DNA of 64,000 nt from Yamagishiella unicocca (Eukaryota > Chlorophyta > Chlorophyceae > Chlamydomonadales > Volvocaceae), in contig BDSL01000083.1 in NCBI GenBank assembly GCA_003116995.1, positions 250,501-314,500 of the forward strand. The letters run 5' to 3'. The notes under the pieces were generated by a model. It worked only from the letters and a program-made list of their open reading frames with translations, made no database searches and was not told the DNA's origin. The first letter of the stretch is position 1. Every line of letters starts with the position of its first letter. Made by a program: the position numbers and the translations under genes. Positions 47,901 through 60,009 of the stretch are shown here, in pieces.

Positions 47901-50794
47901 CCCCTGGTAGTGCTCCAGGACGACCGCTTCTCCATGCCTGCCGTCATTCCTCGGCGCCCCTCCCCCCTCCCTCCGCCTCCCCCGCCGCCGTCGCCGCAGC
48001 CACCCGCCGCCTCCTCAACCGAGCACTCCGCGGACGCGGTTTATGCCATGACGGGGCCGGAGGTGGCGGGGGGCAACGCAACGTTCTCGGCTACCTCCCG
48101 GCGGTCCAGCTCCTCTCAGGCCAGCGGCATGCCCACCTTCGCAGAGTCGTGGCTGGCTCCCGCCTTCGAGTTCCTGCAGGCGAGGGTGCAGCAGACCTTC
48201 GAGCAGCAGTATGCCCAGGCATGGTCGCTGACGACGGGTACGACCAGCGCCCACTCGCACGTGGACGGGGCGGGGCTGCGTGACGAGAGGGAGGGGGGAA
48301 CCGGAGGAGGGCTTTGTGACGGGACGGCTGGTTGGAGGGGTCGATGTGAACCTCCAGCGCCCGGAAACGGCAGCGGCAGTGGTGCCCTTCAAGACGGTTG
48401 AGCGCTCATACTCACCCCCATTTCCGAAAACATTCGCCGGCTAGCCTTTACGTCCTCCGTCTTCTGTATCGTGCAACCTGGTCTTCTCGCCAACCTCCGC
48501 CGATGCCGCGCTGCGCAGGCTCTCCGCTGGGTGCGCTGGACCCACCCATTGACTGGGGGCTGCAGTGCCTCAAACAGGTGAGACCACATGGAGGAGCAGG
48601 CAAGGTGGCGGACTGGCGGCGCCTGGTGTACTGCACGCGGTGCTTCTGTCGAGTGCGGAGGGATGGGAGAGTATCAGTGGCGGCTTTTAGTAGGAATCCA
48701 CAAAAAACACCTGCCCCTCCCCGCTGTTCTCTGCCCTCCGTTTCCTTATGTCGTGTAACCGGGCCATCTCGCCACCCCACGCTGCCGCCTCCCTTACCTG
48801 CACGCACGCACAGATGATCGACTACTGCAACGGTGACAACCGCGACGCCACCTACATCTCCAGCTTCCCATACGTCACCCTCAACAGGTGGGAGCTAAAC
48901 CGCCGTGCATGCGCGTACGGCAGTAATGCACATGGCGACCCTTGCCCCCACACCTGCTGACATGTGTTCCCGCATGCAAGCGTTGATTTCCCACCTACGG
49001 CTATCATGTGCGCTGACGGGGTGACAGAACTGGATGACGGAACTGAATGTGCCACACTGAGGGGGAAGCTCGGGATGGCGCTTTCTTCCTCCCCCCCAAG
49101 CCATGATGATAGAGGCTGGCGCGCTCGCTGCAACCCCAACACCCTTGCCTTCCCCCACCCCCTCCCCCTGCTTTCCCCGCACCCTGCCACGCCCAGGCCC
49201 AACTCCATGGCTCTGGCTGTGGGCGCTCACCACGTGCGCACCGGCATGTCCACATACATCAGCATAGCCCTCAGCGACCCCACCCAGCGACTGGGCCTGC
49301 AGGAAAGGCTCCCCGGGCGGCGGGTTCTCTTCGTCCCATAGCCCTTGGGGTCGGTTGCCAGCCCACCATCCGCACTCCTCGCTGCGAAATGCCCAACGCG
49401 CCCATTGACACCAGTGTCATCCCGAGGAACACTTGTCTCGCGGGCAAGGGGGGGGGGGGCAGCGAATCCATGACCTTGTGAAAAGCCGCCCCTCCCGCCA
49501 CGGACACCCAATCACACTTGTACATCCACTCCCACCCCGCAGGCCTTTGACGGGTCCGAGGTGGAGGGCAGCGCCGATCCCTACCTTGTGGGCACCCCCT
49601 ACGCCGCATACGCCCCCTACCTATACGTTGTCATGTTCGCCAGGGACTGCATGGGTGGGTGGCTAGGCGGCTGGCTGGTTGGGCAGCTGGTTGGGTGGAT
49701 GGGTGGACGGCTGGGTGGGTGGGTAAGAGCTGCACCTGGCTTTTCACATAGTGGCCCCTGGCCCCTACACAGCTCTTCCGGTGCGCGTCGTTCTCCGACC
49801 ACTCTTTCACCCGATGGTGCATGCCTCGCACCCCCTGTGGGCACAGGCCTGCCGTACTGCAAGCAGATCCCCACGGACGGACCGCGCAGCGCCCCCCTGG
49901 GCCGCAACCTTGTTGCCACCCTCCGAGCCTACGTGAACCCAGCCACAGGTGCAGAGTGGGTAGGGGGAAGGTGGCGAGAAGGTCCCGTTACACGACATGG
50001 GAAGCGGAGGGTGGAAACCAGCTTGCGCATAGGGAGAAGGGAGGGCGCCCAGGGTGCGCCAGGCCACGGCCGGGAAGGAGTGCGCAACTGTCTCCCCACG
50101 ATCTTTCCTAATCGTCCACAACCGCCAGTAAATCGTCCACAACCGCCAGTAGACCGGGTCACCGGGGCGCTGCTGCCTGCTGGAGCACAGCATTCCAGCC
50201 AGCGTTCCTCAGGACCCGACCCGTCCCCGTGCCTGATACCGGTACGTAATACCACACTCTCCTCCATCACCGTGCCAACCCATTCCCCCGCTTCTCCCCC
50301 CCAGGTGTGGGCCCTGACCCTGACGACCTCATCAAGTTCGTGACGGTCAACCTGGCGGTCAAGGCGGAAGCCCGACCGCTGGACAACCGCGCCCGGCTCA
50401 ACGACCCCGCGTACTTCGCGCGAGACGGCTGCGCCTCTGCGCTGCTGGGGCAGGTGTTGTGCGCGCAGGGGCCGGACGAGGCGTGCTGCCGCCAAGTGCA
50501 GGTGCGGGCGGTTCTGAGGACGGCAGCAGGTGGTTGTGCACCTGATGGAGAGCCCCTTCAGCTATGGGCGTACTACTATGGCGTACACAGAACTCCGAGG
50601 TTTGCTATTGACCTTGGATAGTAGGCAATGTAGTGCCTCGTGCTGTCGTGAAGCTTCCATTGCGAGGATAAGCGTAAGGACACCCCCCGGCGCCCGTTCC
50701 CACCTCCTGCCAGCTGGGCGTCCTGGGATTGTCCCCAGATATCACTGTCCGCACGCAAAGTTGTGGAAATGTACCTAACACTGGACTCGCCTAA
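44954..50794 (+). CDS. Secreted protein of an uncharacterised algal family (about 939-946 aa)
   Basis: Thirteen exons: 44954-45206, 45312-45407, 45611-45819, 46011-46136, 46467-46663, 47030-48237, 48519-48577, 48814-48887, 49197-49302 (or 49323), 49543-49654, 49847-49948, 50305-50501 and 50714-50794. They join in phase to 939-946 residues. A signal peptide opens the protein (MAPPLFAVLCLALAALPMGTWA). Cys-containing blocks follow: NCDPNCAFTNPNSPYG, EVVLVAGCTPPAAASAYFSA, WVTVFGSMGDSAAV, RINVLPIPGPDFGSDIGLD, YCNGDNRDATYISS, ALAVGAHHVRTGMSTYISIA, YVVMFARDCMGLPYCKQIPT and AYVNPATGVGPDPDDLIKFV. I have seen these blocks together in hypothetical secreted proteins of green algae, but no function is established. 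Exon 6 carries a long Ala/Gly/Pro-rich insert. The exon 9 donor is unusual (see findings). Confidence 0.75.
46258..46304. repeat. 14-bp tandem repeat in an intron
   Basis: The unit CGCACCCCGCACTC is repeated about three times in the intron between exons 4 and 5 of the secreted-protein gene. Confidence 0.75.
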
Positions 50795-52281
50795 CCGACC
50801 TCCCCAAATGCACAGAAATGGACGGACACGGGATGCTGGTGCTTGGATACCGGCAAGGCGCTGCTGCAGTCTCTAGGACCAGTTCAAGGCCGGGCTATGC
50901 TCAGCGCGACAGCGCGCTTATGCCGTGCGACTCTTCCAGCCGTCGGCTTAGCAGAATGCTAAGCCAAATGCGGAGCCTGGCGTTGCGTCGGCATGTGCAG
51001 GACGGCATGTGTGCGGAGAATAGGCCTCAGAACTAAAGTTCTCACCAGAAAGGTCTGTTGGTTGATCCATTAGTATGAATATCATCATCGGCCTCTTAAG
51101 TGCGGGTGCAGGATGGTCATGACACCGATACTGAGGCAGCCGTCTGAGCTCGAATGAACCTGACCTCAGCGCATGCTATGACAGCATGTGAATGGCGTCG
51201 ACCGTATGTGTACCGTGCTTCCCAACTCACCGTTCAGACCACGCAAGACGTCCTCTGCCTTTGTCGTGATTCAGGTGAACTCAATGCCTGTAGCTTTATG
51301 CGTGAAGAGTATGATTGCTTTGGGCTCGAAGGGGATCTTGAGCAGAGATAACACCGCAAGCAGCAGCGTACGCTTTATATTTCGGCGGCGCACGTACGGA
51401 TGGATGTAAATCCAGAACGTATGCTTGAATAAGGTCCCACAGGTAGCCTTGCGTAACATTAACATTATGTTTTCTTTCCATTGGACTAGGCCTGTCTTCT
51501 TCGCGACTCATAATCCCTTTGGCTCGTCTGGACCGTGCACGCCTCAGCTTGTCACACCCACTCAAACTTGAACGTTTCAATTGCCATCCGCCGCACCATG
51601 ACCATCAAGCATTCGTCCACTCTATCATACCTATGTGAAGCGCTTTGAAACATTTAATGTAACGGGACAGTTTTCACTCGAATAAGCCATTGATACGTGG
51701 CAAGTACGCAAAGTCTCAACGGTCTGACAATTAAGAAAATTGTGGCTATGTAGATGCTTACTGTATTGAAGCCAACCTACCAGGAGGTGCCGCTTCGGCT
51801 TCAATTGTTTGAGGGCTGCGCCACGCGATTACCCCAGGCCGTGTGAGCGCTGCGCCACAAACTTACAGTATGGGTTCCTTGTCAACAGCATTGTATCGCT
51901 CATTTTGATGAGCGACGGCGACACCTGCAATCCTTATGTCCTGGGCTAGAATGTACGGCGAAAGTAGCGGTTTTCTCTCGCGAATCTTTGAGGCCGCAAG
52001 GCCGCACCGCCTTAAGTTTGGTGCTAGTGTCGCCTTAGGGCGTCTCCCGGCGGTAACAGAGCTCGCGCGGCAGCTCAGCTAGCCCGGCGAGGGAACATGC
52101 CCACTATCCAGGATTGGCGAACACACCACCCTGCTGCTTCAGCAATTGCAGCAGAACGATCCCTTGCATATATCCAAAGACGCCGCTTCGTGGCCACGTC
52201 CTTAAGGTTTCGCATCTGCCTGACGGTACCCGCCTTGCTTTTTCGGACGACCAAACCCAGCACAGTCCATTCACTTGTGAT
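50795..52281. other. AT-richer intergenic region between the secreted and membrane protein genes
   Basis: The upstream transcript probably ends near TGTAA at 51405-51409 or 51659. The rest has nearly equal base use and no coding bias. I see no gene or recognisable mobile element. Confidence 0.4.
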
Positions 52282-55200
52282 ATGGGTCTATACGTAAACT
52301 TAATACGTCGTCACTCCAGGTTTATACGGCTCTTAGTGGCGTTTTGGGTTGCCATCGTCCTCTGCAGTGTATGCACGAGCGACATCGGCGTCAACGGCCT
52401 TGCAGTGAGGTAAGTCTCCAGCACTCTGGATCTGGCTCAGTTGTCAGTAAGATATTGCTAAAGTTCCATGCGTGTCGGACGCTATAGCCATTTTGCGGGG
52501 ACATGCTGCTCCATAACTGCCGGCATGTCGGCAACGACTTCTTCGCACCGAAAACATGTGCGCCCAAAGAACGTTGCAGATATTTTTTCGGGGTGATTGG
52601 TCGCTTATTACGAGAAAACCATTCCGTGAGGGGTCTCATAACTTTCAGCCGTGGAGTTTCGCAACAACACACTTGAAGTCTGTTATGTCAGGCACACGTC
52701 AGCCCATCCCCTCACACTTGCAATGGAATATCTTGGAGCCTCAAACCAGACGACTTAGGCGCTCCCTTTCAAAATTCACCGCCGCCGATCACCGCCGCCC
52801 CCATCCCCGCCTCCTCCACTACCCTTTCCCCCGTCCCCCCTTCATGTGCCACTGCAACCCCACCAATGGAAAGCGCTTCCTTTGGCACCAGCACGCCCCA
52901 AGCTGCTCCTACACTTCCGGCGTCCCCCGCGAAGCCCCCCAGCGCACTCCCGCCCCTACCCCCAAGTCCACCAGGGTGGGCCCCCCCCTCCATGCTTGTT
53001 CTGCGCGTGGGTCCGGTGAATGTCACCACACCGCGCGGTACACCGGTGACGATTGACGGAAACAAGTGCACAGTCGGCTGTAACTCATGCTTTCTGGGCG
53101 CATTTCGCACCCGTCTGCTTCGGGTGCTCCAGCTGGGGGCTGCGCGCCTCGATGACCTCGCCTGTCAGGAAGTGGGGGATGGAGGCAGCAGTACGAGCCT
53201 CTCTGCCTCCCTGGACAGCGCAACGGCCCTTGGGAGGCGACGCTTGCATCAGGTGCGAGGCGAGGAGGACGGTGTATGGCGCCCAGCGCTGAGCATGGAT
53301 GCTATATTGGGAACACTTGCATGCCGTGTTTCGCGGGAATGTCATATCGTCGCGTTGTGCCTTCCGCCTCACCCCGTGAAGCCTTTTACCCTCGCATGGG
53401 TACGGCAGTACCTGGAGTTGCTTGGTACCTTGCCTTTTAACCTTATTCATATCCCTGGTGTCCACCTAAGCCCCAATCCGCTCGAACCCTTCCAACAGGC
53501 CTCGGCCGCCAAAGGCTGCTTCAACCCCTCGAACGAAATCTACCTGCCGCTACGGCTGCCGGACCAGACAACGGCGGAGGCAGCCGCAATGCGCCTGGCG
53601 GACGCCCTCCTCCTCTGGTCGGATGAAGCCGACGCGCTGGCCTCCTCCTCGCCCGGGGCGGAGGGGCCCCCGCAGTTCTGCGCACCTTCCCGTGCGGAGG
53701 TGTCAGCCATCATCGCGAAGGTGCGTCCGTCCCGTGCCTGGGCCACCCCGGGCCGCCCCCGGATGCACCATACCCGGTCAGCACAGCTACTTTGAAACGA
53801 CATGAACTGCCCAGCCGTCGCCGGGGATCGCTTCCTCCTGACGCCTTGTGCTCCGTCGTTGAGCCAAACAGGCGCCAACACGCACATAAGCAGCCGGGGT
53901 CATGCACGTCTGAGACAGTGCTACTCAGTTATCTGCCGCGCATGCCGCGCCCTCTCCGTTCCCCTCGCGCACACACGTCCCTTTCTCCTATGTCGTGACC
54001 ACGGGTTTCCTCGCTACCCGCCGGACACGTGCAGCCCACCTCGGGGAGCCCGACCACGCATCCAGCGCTAAGGCCCAAAGCTGTCCACTTCGTGGCCGTG
54101 TCCTATGCGCCATGAACCCATCACCCCTACCTCAAAACTCCCCGCCCCCAGGCGACTCAGGGCTCAGGCTTGAGCACGCCCGACGCGCAGGCCTTGGCTC
54201 AGGCCTGCGCCGAGCAGGCAGCGGGCACGGAGGTGGTGCTGGGCGGGGTCAGCTTTACTTGCCTCCCGCCGCAGGAGGCCGCCGGCGGCGACAAGGCAGC
54301 TGCCCCGGCGGTCAGCTCCAATGCAGTGATGGCCGCTGTGGGGGCTATCGGCGTCGCCGTCATCGTCGTCGTCGTCCTGGTCGCGCTATTCCTGGTGAAG
54401 CGCAAGCGAAACCGGCAGGAGAAGGCGCAGAAGGCCACGGCAGCGGCCGCTGAGGCCGCTACGGCGGCGGCACAGAATCTCCAACCCTTCCAGGAGGTGC
54501 GGGAGTGCAGAGGTGGCTGCTGTACATGTACTGTAGTTGGTCGAGCCTGGATGTGCGCCTTACGTCCGCTGCGGGCTGGCTTACGGTGCCTGTCTCTTCA
54601 CCCTGCAGGAGGAGGAGGAAAAGGAGGAGAAGGAAAAGGAGGAGGAGCAGGAGGGGGAGGCCGCAGGCCGCGACGGCGCCAGCTGCTCAGTGGGTGCGGC
54701 AGCGGCCCAGGTAGCCAGCAGCAACGCCTCTGCGTGTTCACTGGCGTCCAACCACCGCCGCTCCCGGACCCCCTCCGCCCGCTCCCTGGTCTCCAGCATC
54801 GTGGAAGCGCTCATGACGCCCCGCACACCCTCCGCGGCGTCCGTCATGTCCACTCTGTCGGTCGCGCTGCCGGGATTTGACCTCGCGACGGCATGGACCC
54901 GGCCCACCACACCGACACGCAAATGGCGCGTTCGGCCGCCAGGACTGATGGAGACGGGGTCGGTGTGCAGCTCGAGGGCCTCCACGGCGGCGACCAGCCC
55001 TGCCGTCAGCGCCGGCGGGGCGCCACCACCACCCACCGCCGGGGCACCGCCGTTCACACCGCGCGCTGCTGAGGGAAGCGCTTCTGGAGCGAAGTCGGTG
55101 GTCCCCGAGGCAGCCGCGGTGGTGGTGCCTCAGGCGCTGCCGGGCTGCCCGCACATACTGCCCTTGAACCGCGGGCGTTCGCTGCGGGTGCGAGTGCCCG

Positions 55201-56090
55201 AGGGCCCACCTGGTAAGAGCCCAAGGCCGGCCGGCGGCGATGCCGTGGGTGCTGCTGCTGCTGCCCAGCACCAGCAGCCCCGCGAGCCCCGGCCGGTCAC
55301 TTCGCGTGAGGGCTCCCAGGCCGAGTCGCCGGAGTCGTTCCGCAAAGCGACCGCGAACCCGGCGCTTCGCGCCAAGGGGCCGGCCGCGAAGCCGTCCTCC
55401 AGGCACGCAAGCACTCCTCACCCCGGGGTTCCGGCAGCGCCGCTGACGGCCGGCTCGCCGCGGCGCGCTGCGGAACTGTGGGTGCAAGGCATGAGCCGAT
55501 TTGGCCGGATGGCACGAGCCGCCATGGAGGAGGGAGAGGAGGGTGTGGAAGGGGAGGGAGCACGTGGAGGGCCGCCCTGGCCGCCTTCCATGCGGCACTT
55601 CCTGCTGGATAAAGGCAAACGGATGCCCTGGTGTAAGCGCAACGCCGCCGGTGCCGCCGCCGGGACCTCCCTTTCGCCTCCGGCAGGCAAGGCGGGCATA
55701 TGCAGCCCTGCTGCCGCCGATCCGTCTATGGCACCGGGCGCCAAGCCGGAGCTCTTCCCGGGCTTCTGGGCCATGAAGCGACGGAACCCGGCCTACGCGC
55801 AGCGGCTGGTTACGGCAATCCGGGCCGCTGAGTTGGGTTGGCCCCTGGGGTCGCAGCCCGCTGCTGCTGGCCCAGCTGCCGCCGCAGCCGCACAGGACAG
55901 CCCTTTGCGGGCCATTCGGTCACAATCCTTCGCGGGCACCAGCTGCGCCCGGGGCAACAGACCCGGCAGCGAGGAGGGGCGACGGCGGAAGTCCTGCGGC
56001 GGTGACAGCGCGGCGCTCCGCCTTCGGGCCGTGGAGCAGCAAGTACCGGAGCGAGCGATTAACAGGCTGCCCGCGTTACTCCACGCGTGA
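52282..56090 (+). CDS. Single-pass membrane protein with a long disordered cytoplasmic tail (about 927 aa)
   Basis: Four exons: 52282-52409, about 52892-53720, 54152-54496 and 54609-56090, phases 2, 0 and 0. Exon 1 codes for a signal/anchor (RFIRLLVAFWVAIVLCSVCT). The ectodomain (residues about 43-376) has a Pro-rich start, then VTIDGNKCTVGCNSCFLGAF and several more Cys, and ends CAEQAAGTEVVLGGVSFTCL. A strong membrane span follows (AIGVAVIVVVVLVALFLV, about residues 377-401), with a KRKRNRQEK stop-transfer sequence. The tail (>500 residues) starts with an acidic EEE/EKE run and is Ser/Pro/Arg-rich, with possible phosphorylation clusters (RTPSARS, TPRTPSAAS). No kinase or cyclase domain is present. 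The exon 2 acceptor (CACCAG at 52891) is my best choice but uncertain. Such receptor-like proteins are common in volvocine genomes; the ligand is unknown. Confidence 0.65.
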
Positions 56091-56720
56091 CGGTGGGCTC
56101 TGCAGGAGAGACACACGCAATCGAAAAATGGAATGCGCGCGGCAAGTTGTGATCGGAGTTCGATTTATCGGTTATGTTACTGCGTTGATTGAGCACGAGG
56201 TTGTTCACCTTGCGGGAAGCAACGTCATTGATGGCACGCACTGGCGGCAGGGGGGTAGTGGCGAGTTGTCTGGGGACAGGTCAGGAGCGAGCGGCGACGC
56301 CGGAGGTGCTAGTTGTGAATCCGCTCGGTACGTCTCGGAATTCGAAAGCAGTCCAAAGCATGTATTATAGGCACCAAGTGCAAGCGCATTGATTGGGGGC
56401 CCTTCTACGGGATATCGGCAGATTTCAGTAGCCTGTGCGGCCTGTGTCGGAAAAAGCGATTGGTTTGGCACGCGCGTATTGAGGGTGACCCTGAGTGCAA
56501 ACCCTGGGCTACTGTAGACAGGTTGTGGGGTCGCAAATCAGTAATTCATCGTCTTGCCAGGCATTAAAGCGATTGCATTCTCGCATTCCAGGTGGTGTGC
56601 CTATAAGGGCTGCACCTTAAATTTTATGTTGAAAAGCGCTTGCTAGGCTGCTCGACTCGGCGCCGAGGATCCCGGTGTACGTGTGGTTGGTTCATTCATG
56701 GGGGGGGAGGGAGCGATGTG

Positions 56721-56780
56721 GCCTACACACACATGCATGTAGGTCGGGACGCCTACACACACAGGCATGTAGGTCGGGAC
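56721..56780. repeat. 30-bp tandem duplication
   Basis: The unit beginning GCCTACACACACATGCATGT occurs twice head to tail with one or two mismatches. Each copy contains the partial palindrome CATGCATG or a one-base variant of it. Confidence 0.85.
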
Positions 56781-57000
56781 GCCGCGATATGCGTCCGTGA
56801 TGCTATTAAGCAATTGAAGGGTCTGCAGGTTCGGTGCGACTTGTGATAAGCGCCCGTTCTATTGCTGATAACTTAAGAACGTTAGCCCTTGCTCGAGTCC
56901 CCTGAGCGGGCATCGGATTTTGGATCCCGCAGGGAGCGGCAAAACATGTAGCGATTACGGCTCGGCTTCAATACGGGATCGAAATCGACTACCATTCCAC

Positions 57001-57005
57001 TTACA
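57001..57005 (-). terminator. Probable poly(A) signal TGTAA (AGE-family gene)
   Basis: TTACA on the + strand, first minus-strand TGTAA after the stop at 57642. Confidence 0.55.
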
Positions 57006-57641
57006 ATTCCTATAATTTGCTACAGCGTTAGCAACGTGGATAACTTGATAACGCGAGGCGAAGGGAATGTACCAGTCCCGGGGCACAACCGACGCGAGTC
57101 GACACACGACGTAAAGGCGTTTTCGGGACAGCGCAGCGTGGCATAAGAATCTAAATAGCTGCTTCTGCACCGCAACAGATCATGCACAAGCCATGCACAA
57201 GCTCCCTCGCACGCAGGCTTCCAGCCTCCTCACCAGCCCGTCAGCATCTGCAACAGCCAGTCTACTCTACCCACTGTACGACGTCTCGTCGTATCCTAAA
57301 GCTCATGTACGAGCAGCTCAGCCGCAGGCCCCAGGCCGGGGGCATACACTGGGCTGGCTGGCACCCATGCAACACCCGATCTCCCCAACTCAAATCCGCC
57401 ACCGCATGCGACCTTCTGCCCTTCGCTCAACATAAAGACATACCGTACGTCACCGGTGCAACCAACTGCCATACGCGCGTACGCGCCATTGTCGACGACT
57501 TTTCCCTGCTACAGTCCAGGAGCAAGCAGGTCCTTCCAACGCGAGCTGGCTGGGACGGAGAAGAGCCTCTCAACATCCTTGACTAGCCTAGATAGAGTTT
57601 CTCAACCAGTGGCGCGCTGAGCCACTGCCACCTGCCCTGCA

Positions 57642-60009
57642 CTAGCGCCGCTTATGGCTGCTGTCCGCAACCGTGTAGCTGCTGGCAGCCGCCGCTCCAG
57701 GGGCGCCCCGTACCTGGTACTCGATCAGCTTGAGGAGCGCCCGGCCGTTGTGGTACGGCGCCTTCCAGGCATTGCCCTTGACGGTGCCCGCGTACTTGTA
57801 GCCGCCCGTCTCGAAGGAGCTCGCGACGGAGCAGTCGCCGTAGACGAGCCAGTACCACTCGCCTGGCGGAGGGTAACGGCAGGCGGGCAGGAACTCACTC
57901 ACGGTTGGGTGCAAAACCAGGCGAGAGAGACATTCCAGGGGGGCATAGCCGGTACGGCAACCCTATCTTTACATCGCTCACCGTACTCGCTGTCGCTCTG
58001 GCACTGCCGTACCCACTGCAGGGTCTCAAGCAAGTAGCCCAGGTAGGCGGCGGCGCCGCTGCCGCTGCCGGGCGTGCCGCCGCTGCCGTACGGGCCAGCG
58101 TCGGCGGCGCCGGAGGCGTACAGCTGCCACAGCGCGGGCAGCGACTCGGCCTGCACCCACCACAGCTTGTCCCACGCCTTTGCCGACGTGAGATTCCAGA
58201 TGCCGGAGACGAAGAATCCACCACGGCCAAAGTGGTAGCCTGCAGGCACAGCAGTGGCTCCTTCACGAATTGCATTCGGGGACGACGGCGACGACAGTAG
58301 GCATTCGGCCACTCAGCGCCCTAGGCGCCAGACGAGTAGTTGGTTGAGGGCACCCGCCGGTCCGCCGCACTCCGCCCATCCAGTATGATGGCTCCCGACC
58401 CCATCCACCCAACCGCCACAAGTACCCGGCCCCCACTGACCGTCCTGCACAGCGGTAACACCCAGCTGCAGGGCCGCATTGCGGACGGCGCCCATGGCGT
58501 CAGCTGCCGCCGCCCCGCCGCCGTCATCACCCTCCTCAGCGTCGCCGACGTACACCACCGGCAGCGCCTCCAGCAGCAGCCACGACGACGACAGCTGCAG
58601 ACCGTACGACACGTCATCGCCGCCGCCGAAGGTCGCCGCCGCCGTGACCGGCACGGCGGTCCAGTCCGCGTTGAACTGCTGCCGCGCGTAGCCCTGGGGC
58701 TGCACCACCACGCGCTCCGAAAACAGGCGCAGGCACTCGCGCAGCCGTTCCAGCACCACTGGCTGGCCGGGCGCCGCCAGCGACAGCTCCAGGGACGCCT
58801 GCATCAGCATCAGCAAGCCGTTGAGCGTCTTGGGGTGCGGGCCCCACGGCGGCACCGATAGCGTCTCGTCGTAGCCGCCGTTAGCCGGGTCGTACAACCG
58901 GGCGTCCAGCGCCAGGAAGGCGGCCAGCGCCTCATCACGCGCGGAACTGTAGTTGAAGGCGCGCGCGTAGGCCGCGAGGCCGTACACCGCCAGCAGGTTG
59001 CCGTACATCTGTGGCCCGGCGTCGATGACGTCAGCGCCGTTGGGGGTGACGGCGGTGTAGAAGAGGCCGGTGGCGCGGTCCAGCATGCGGGCCGTCAAGA
59101 AGCCGTGGGCCTCGTCGGCAAGGCGCTTGTCCAGAGCCTGAAGGTCGGCGACGGAGGCGACGGAGGCGGTGGCGGCGCCGCCGCCGTCGCTGGCGGGGTT
59201 CTCCGGGGCGCCGCAGCGCGTGCTGCCGGGCTGCACGGTCCCGTGGCCGCCGGCGACAAGCGCCGCGGTGCGGGGGTCGGTGAGCGCAGAGTAGTGGGCG
59301 GAGAAGAAGTACAGGTGCTGTGCGTGCTGCGCCAGGGTCTTGGCGGTTGGCGGAATTGGTTTGCCCTGCCTGACAACAGTGGCGGTGGTTGGGGCGGGGG
59401 ATGGGGCGGTAATTGCGTTACAGGACGTATGGCATGATCGCCGTCATATGTATTAAGCCTCAGGCGCTGATGGAAGAGACTTTTCTGGGCTTGCGAAGAA
59501 ACGAGAAAGCGAGAGCATACATGTATTACAGCGTGAGGTTGGCGGGAAGATTATGGCTGGCGGCTGCCCTCGCCACAACCATCCCAACTAACGAGCGACA
59601 AATACTCGGCAAATGTTCGGCCCACTTTATGTCAGCAAATAACTGGACGATGCACCTGGCTTCTCTACCTGTCAATTGTCGCATGAAAGCCCCCCTGCTG
59701 TGAGTCGGGACCGAAATTGGACCAAAAGCAATGCATTTCGGCGAGCAGCTCGCGTGCGAGAGCCAGAGCGGCATTCTCCTGTCCGTTGAGGCTTGCAGGC
59801 GTCGCTACAGGGCCTGGGGCAGATGCAGACGGGGCGCTGTCTCCCGACAGAGCCTCCTGAGGAGACACCCCAGGTGAGGGCGCGGCTGTGACGATCCACG
59901 TACACTGAAGGGAAATCAGCAGCGCTAGCAACAGCCAAGCTGACACGGCAGTGGGGCGGCGCGCGGTGGCCGCCGTCCAAGACGGTCGCGGTCTTTCAGC
60001 CATGCTCAT
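57642..60009 (-). CDS. AGE-family (N-acylglucosamine 2-epimerase-like) protein with a signal peptide
   Basis: Four exons on the minus strand: 60009-59669, 59369-58426, 58239-57982 and 57862-57642, joined in phase (2,1,1) to 587 residues. Residues about 20-46 form a hydrophobic leader (AWLLLALLISLQCTWIV) ending before APSPG, so the protein is probably secreted or enters the ER. The (alpha/alpha)6-barrel family is recognisable from CFWSNFGPDSQQGGFHATID, GKPIPPTAKTLAQHAQHLYF, FLTARMLDRATGLFYTAV, SYGLQLSSSWLLLEAL, KAWDKLWWVQAESLPALW and GEWYWLVYGD...WKAPYHNGRALL. Family members isomerise GlcNAc/ManNAc or related sugars, or act on cello-oligosaccharides. The substrate cannot be read from sequence here. 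Family members are usually about 400 residues and cytosolic, so the leader and the Gly/Ala-rich inserts are unusual. Confidence 0.8.

Larger units (their letters stand above)
56091..57641. other. Convergent 3' UTRs with a 30-bp tandem duplication
   Basis: TTACA at 57001-57005 is a TGTAA on the minus strand and probably ends the AGE-family transcript (3' UTR about 640 nt). I found no clear + strand TGTAA for the membrane-protein gene. The ATG frame at 57182-57586 lies antisense to the AGE 3' UTR and has no coding bias. Confidence 0.45.

Noticed and set aside
57182..57586. 134-codon + strand ATG frame
   Set aside because: Antisense to the 3' UTR of the AGE-family gene and without coding bias.
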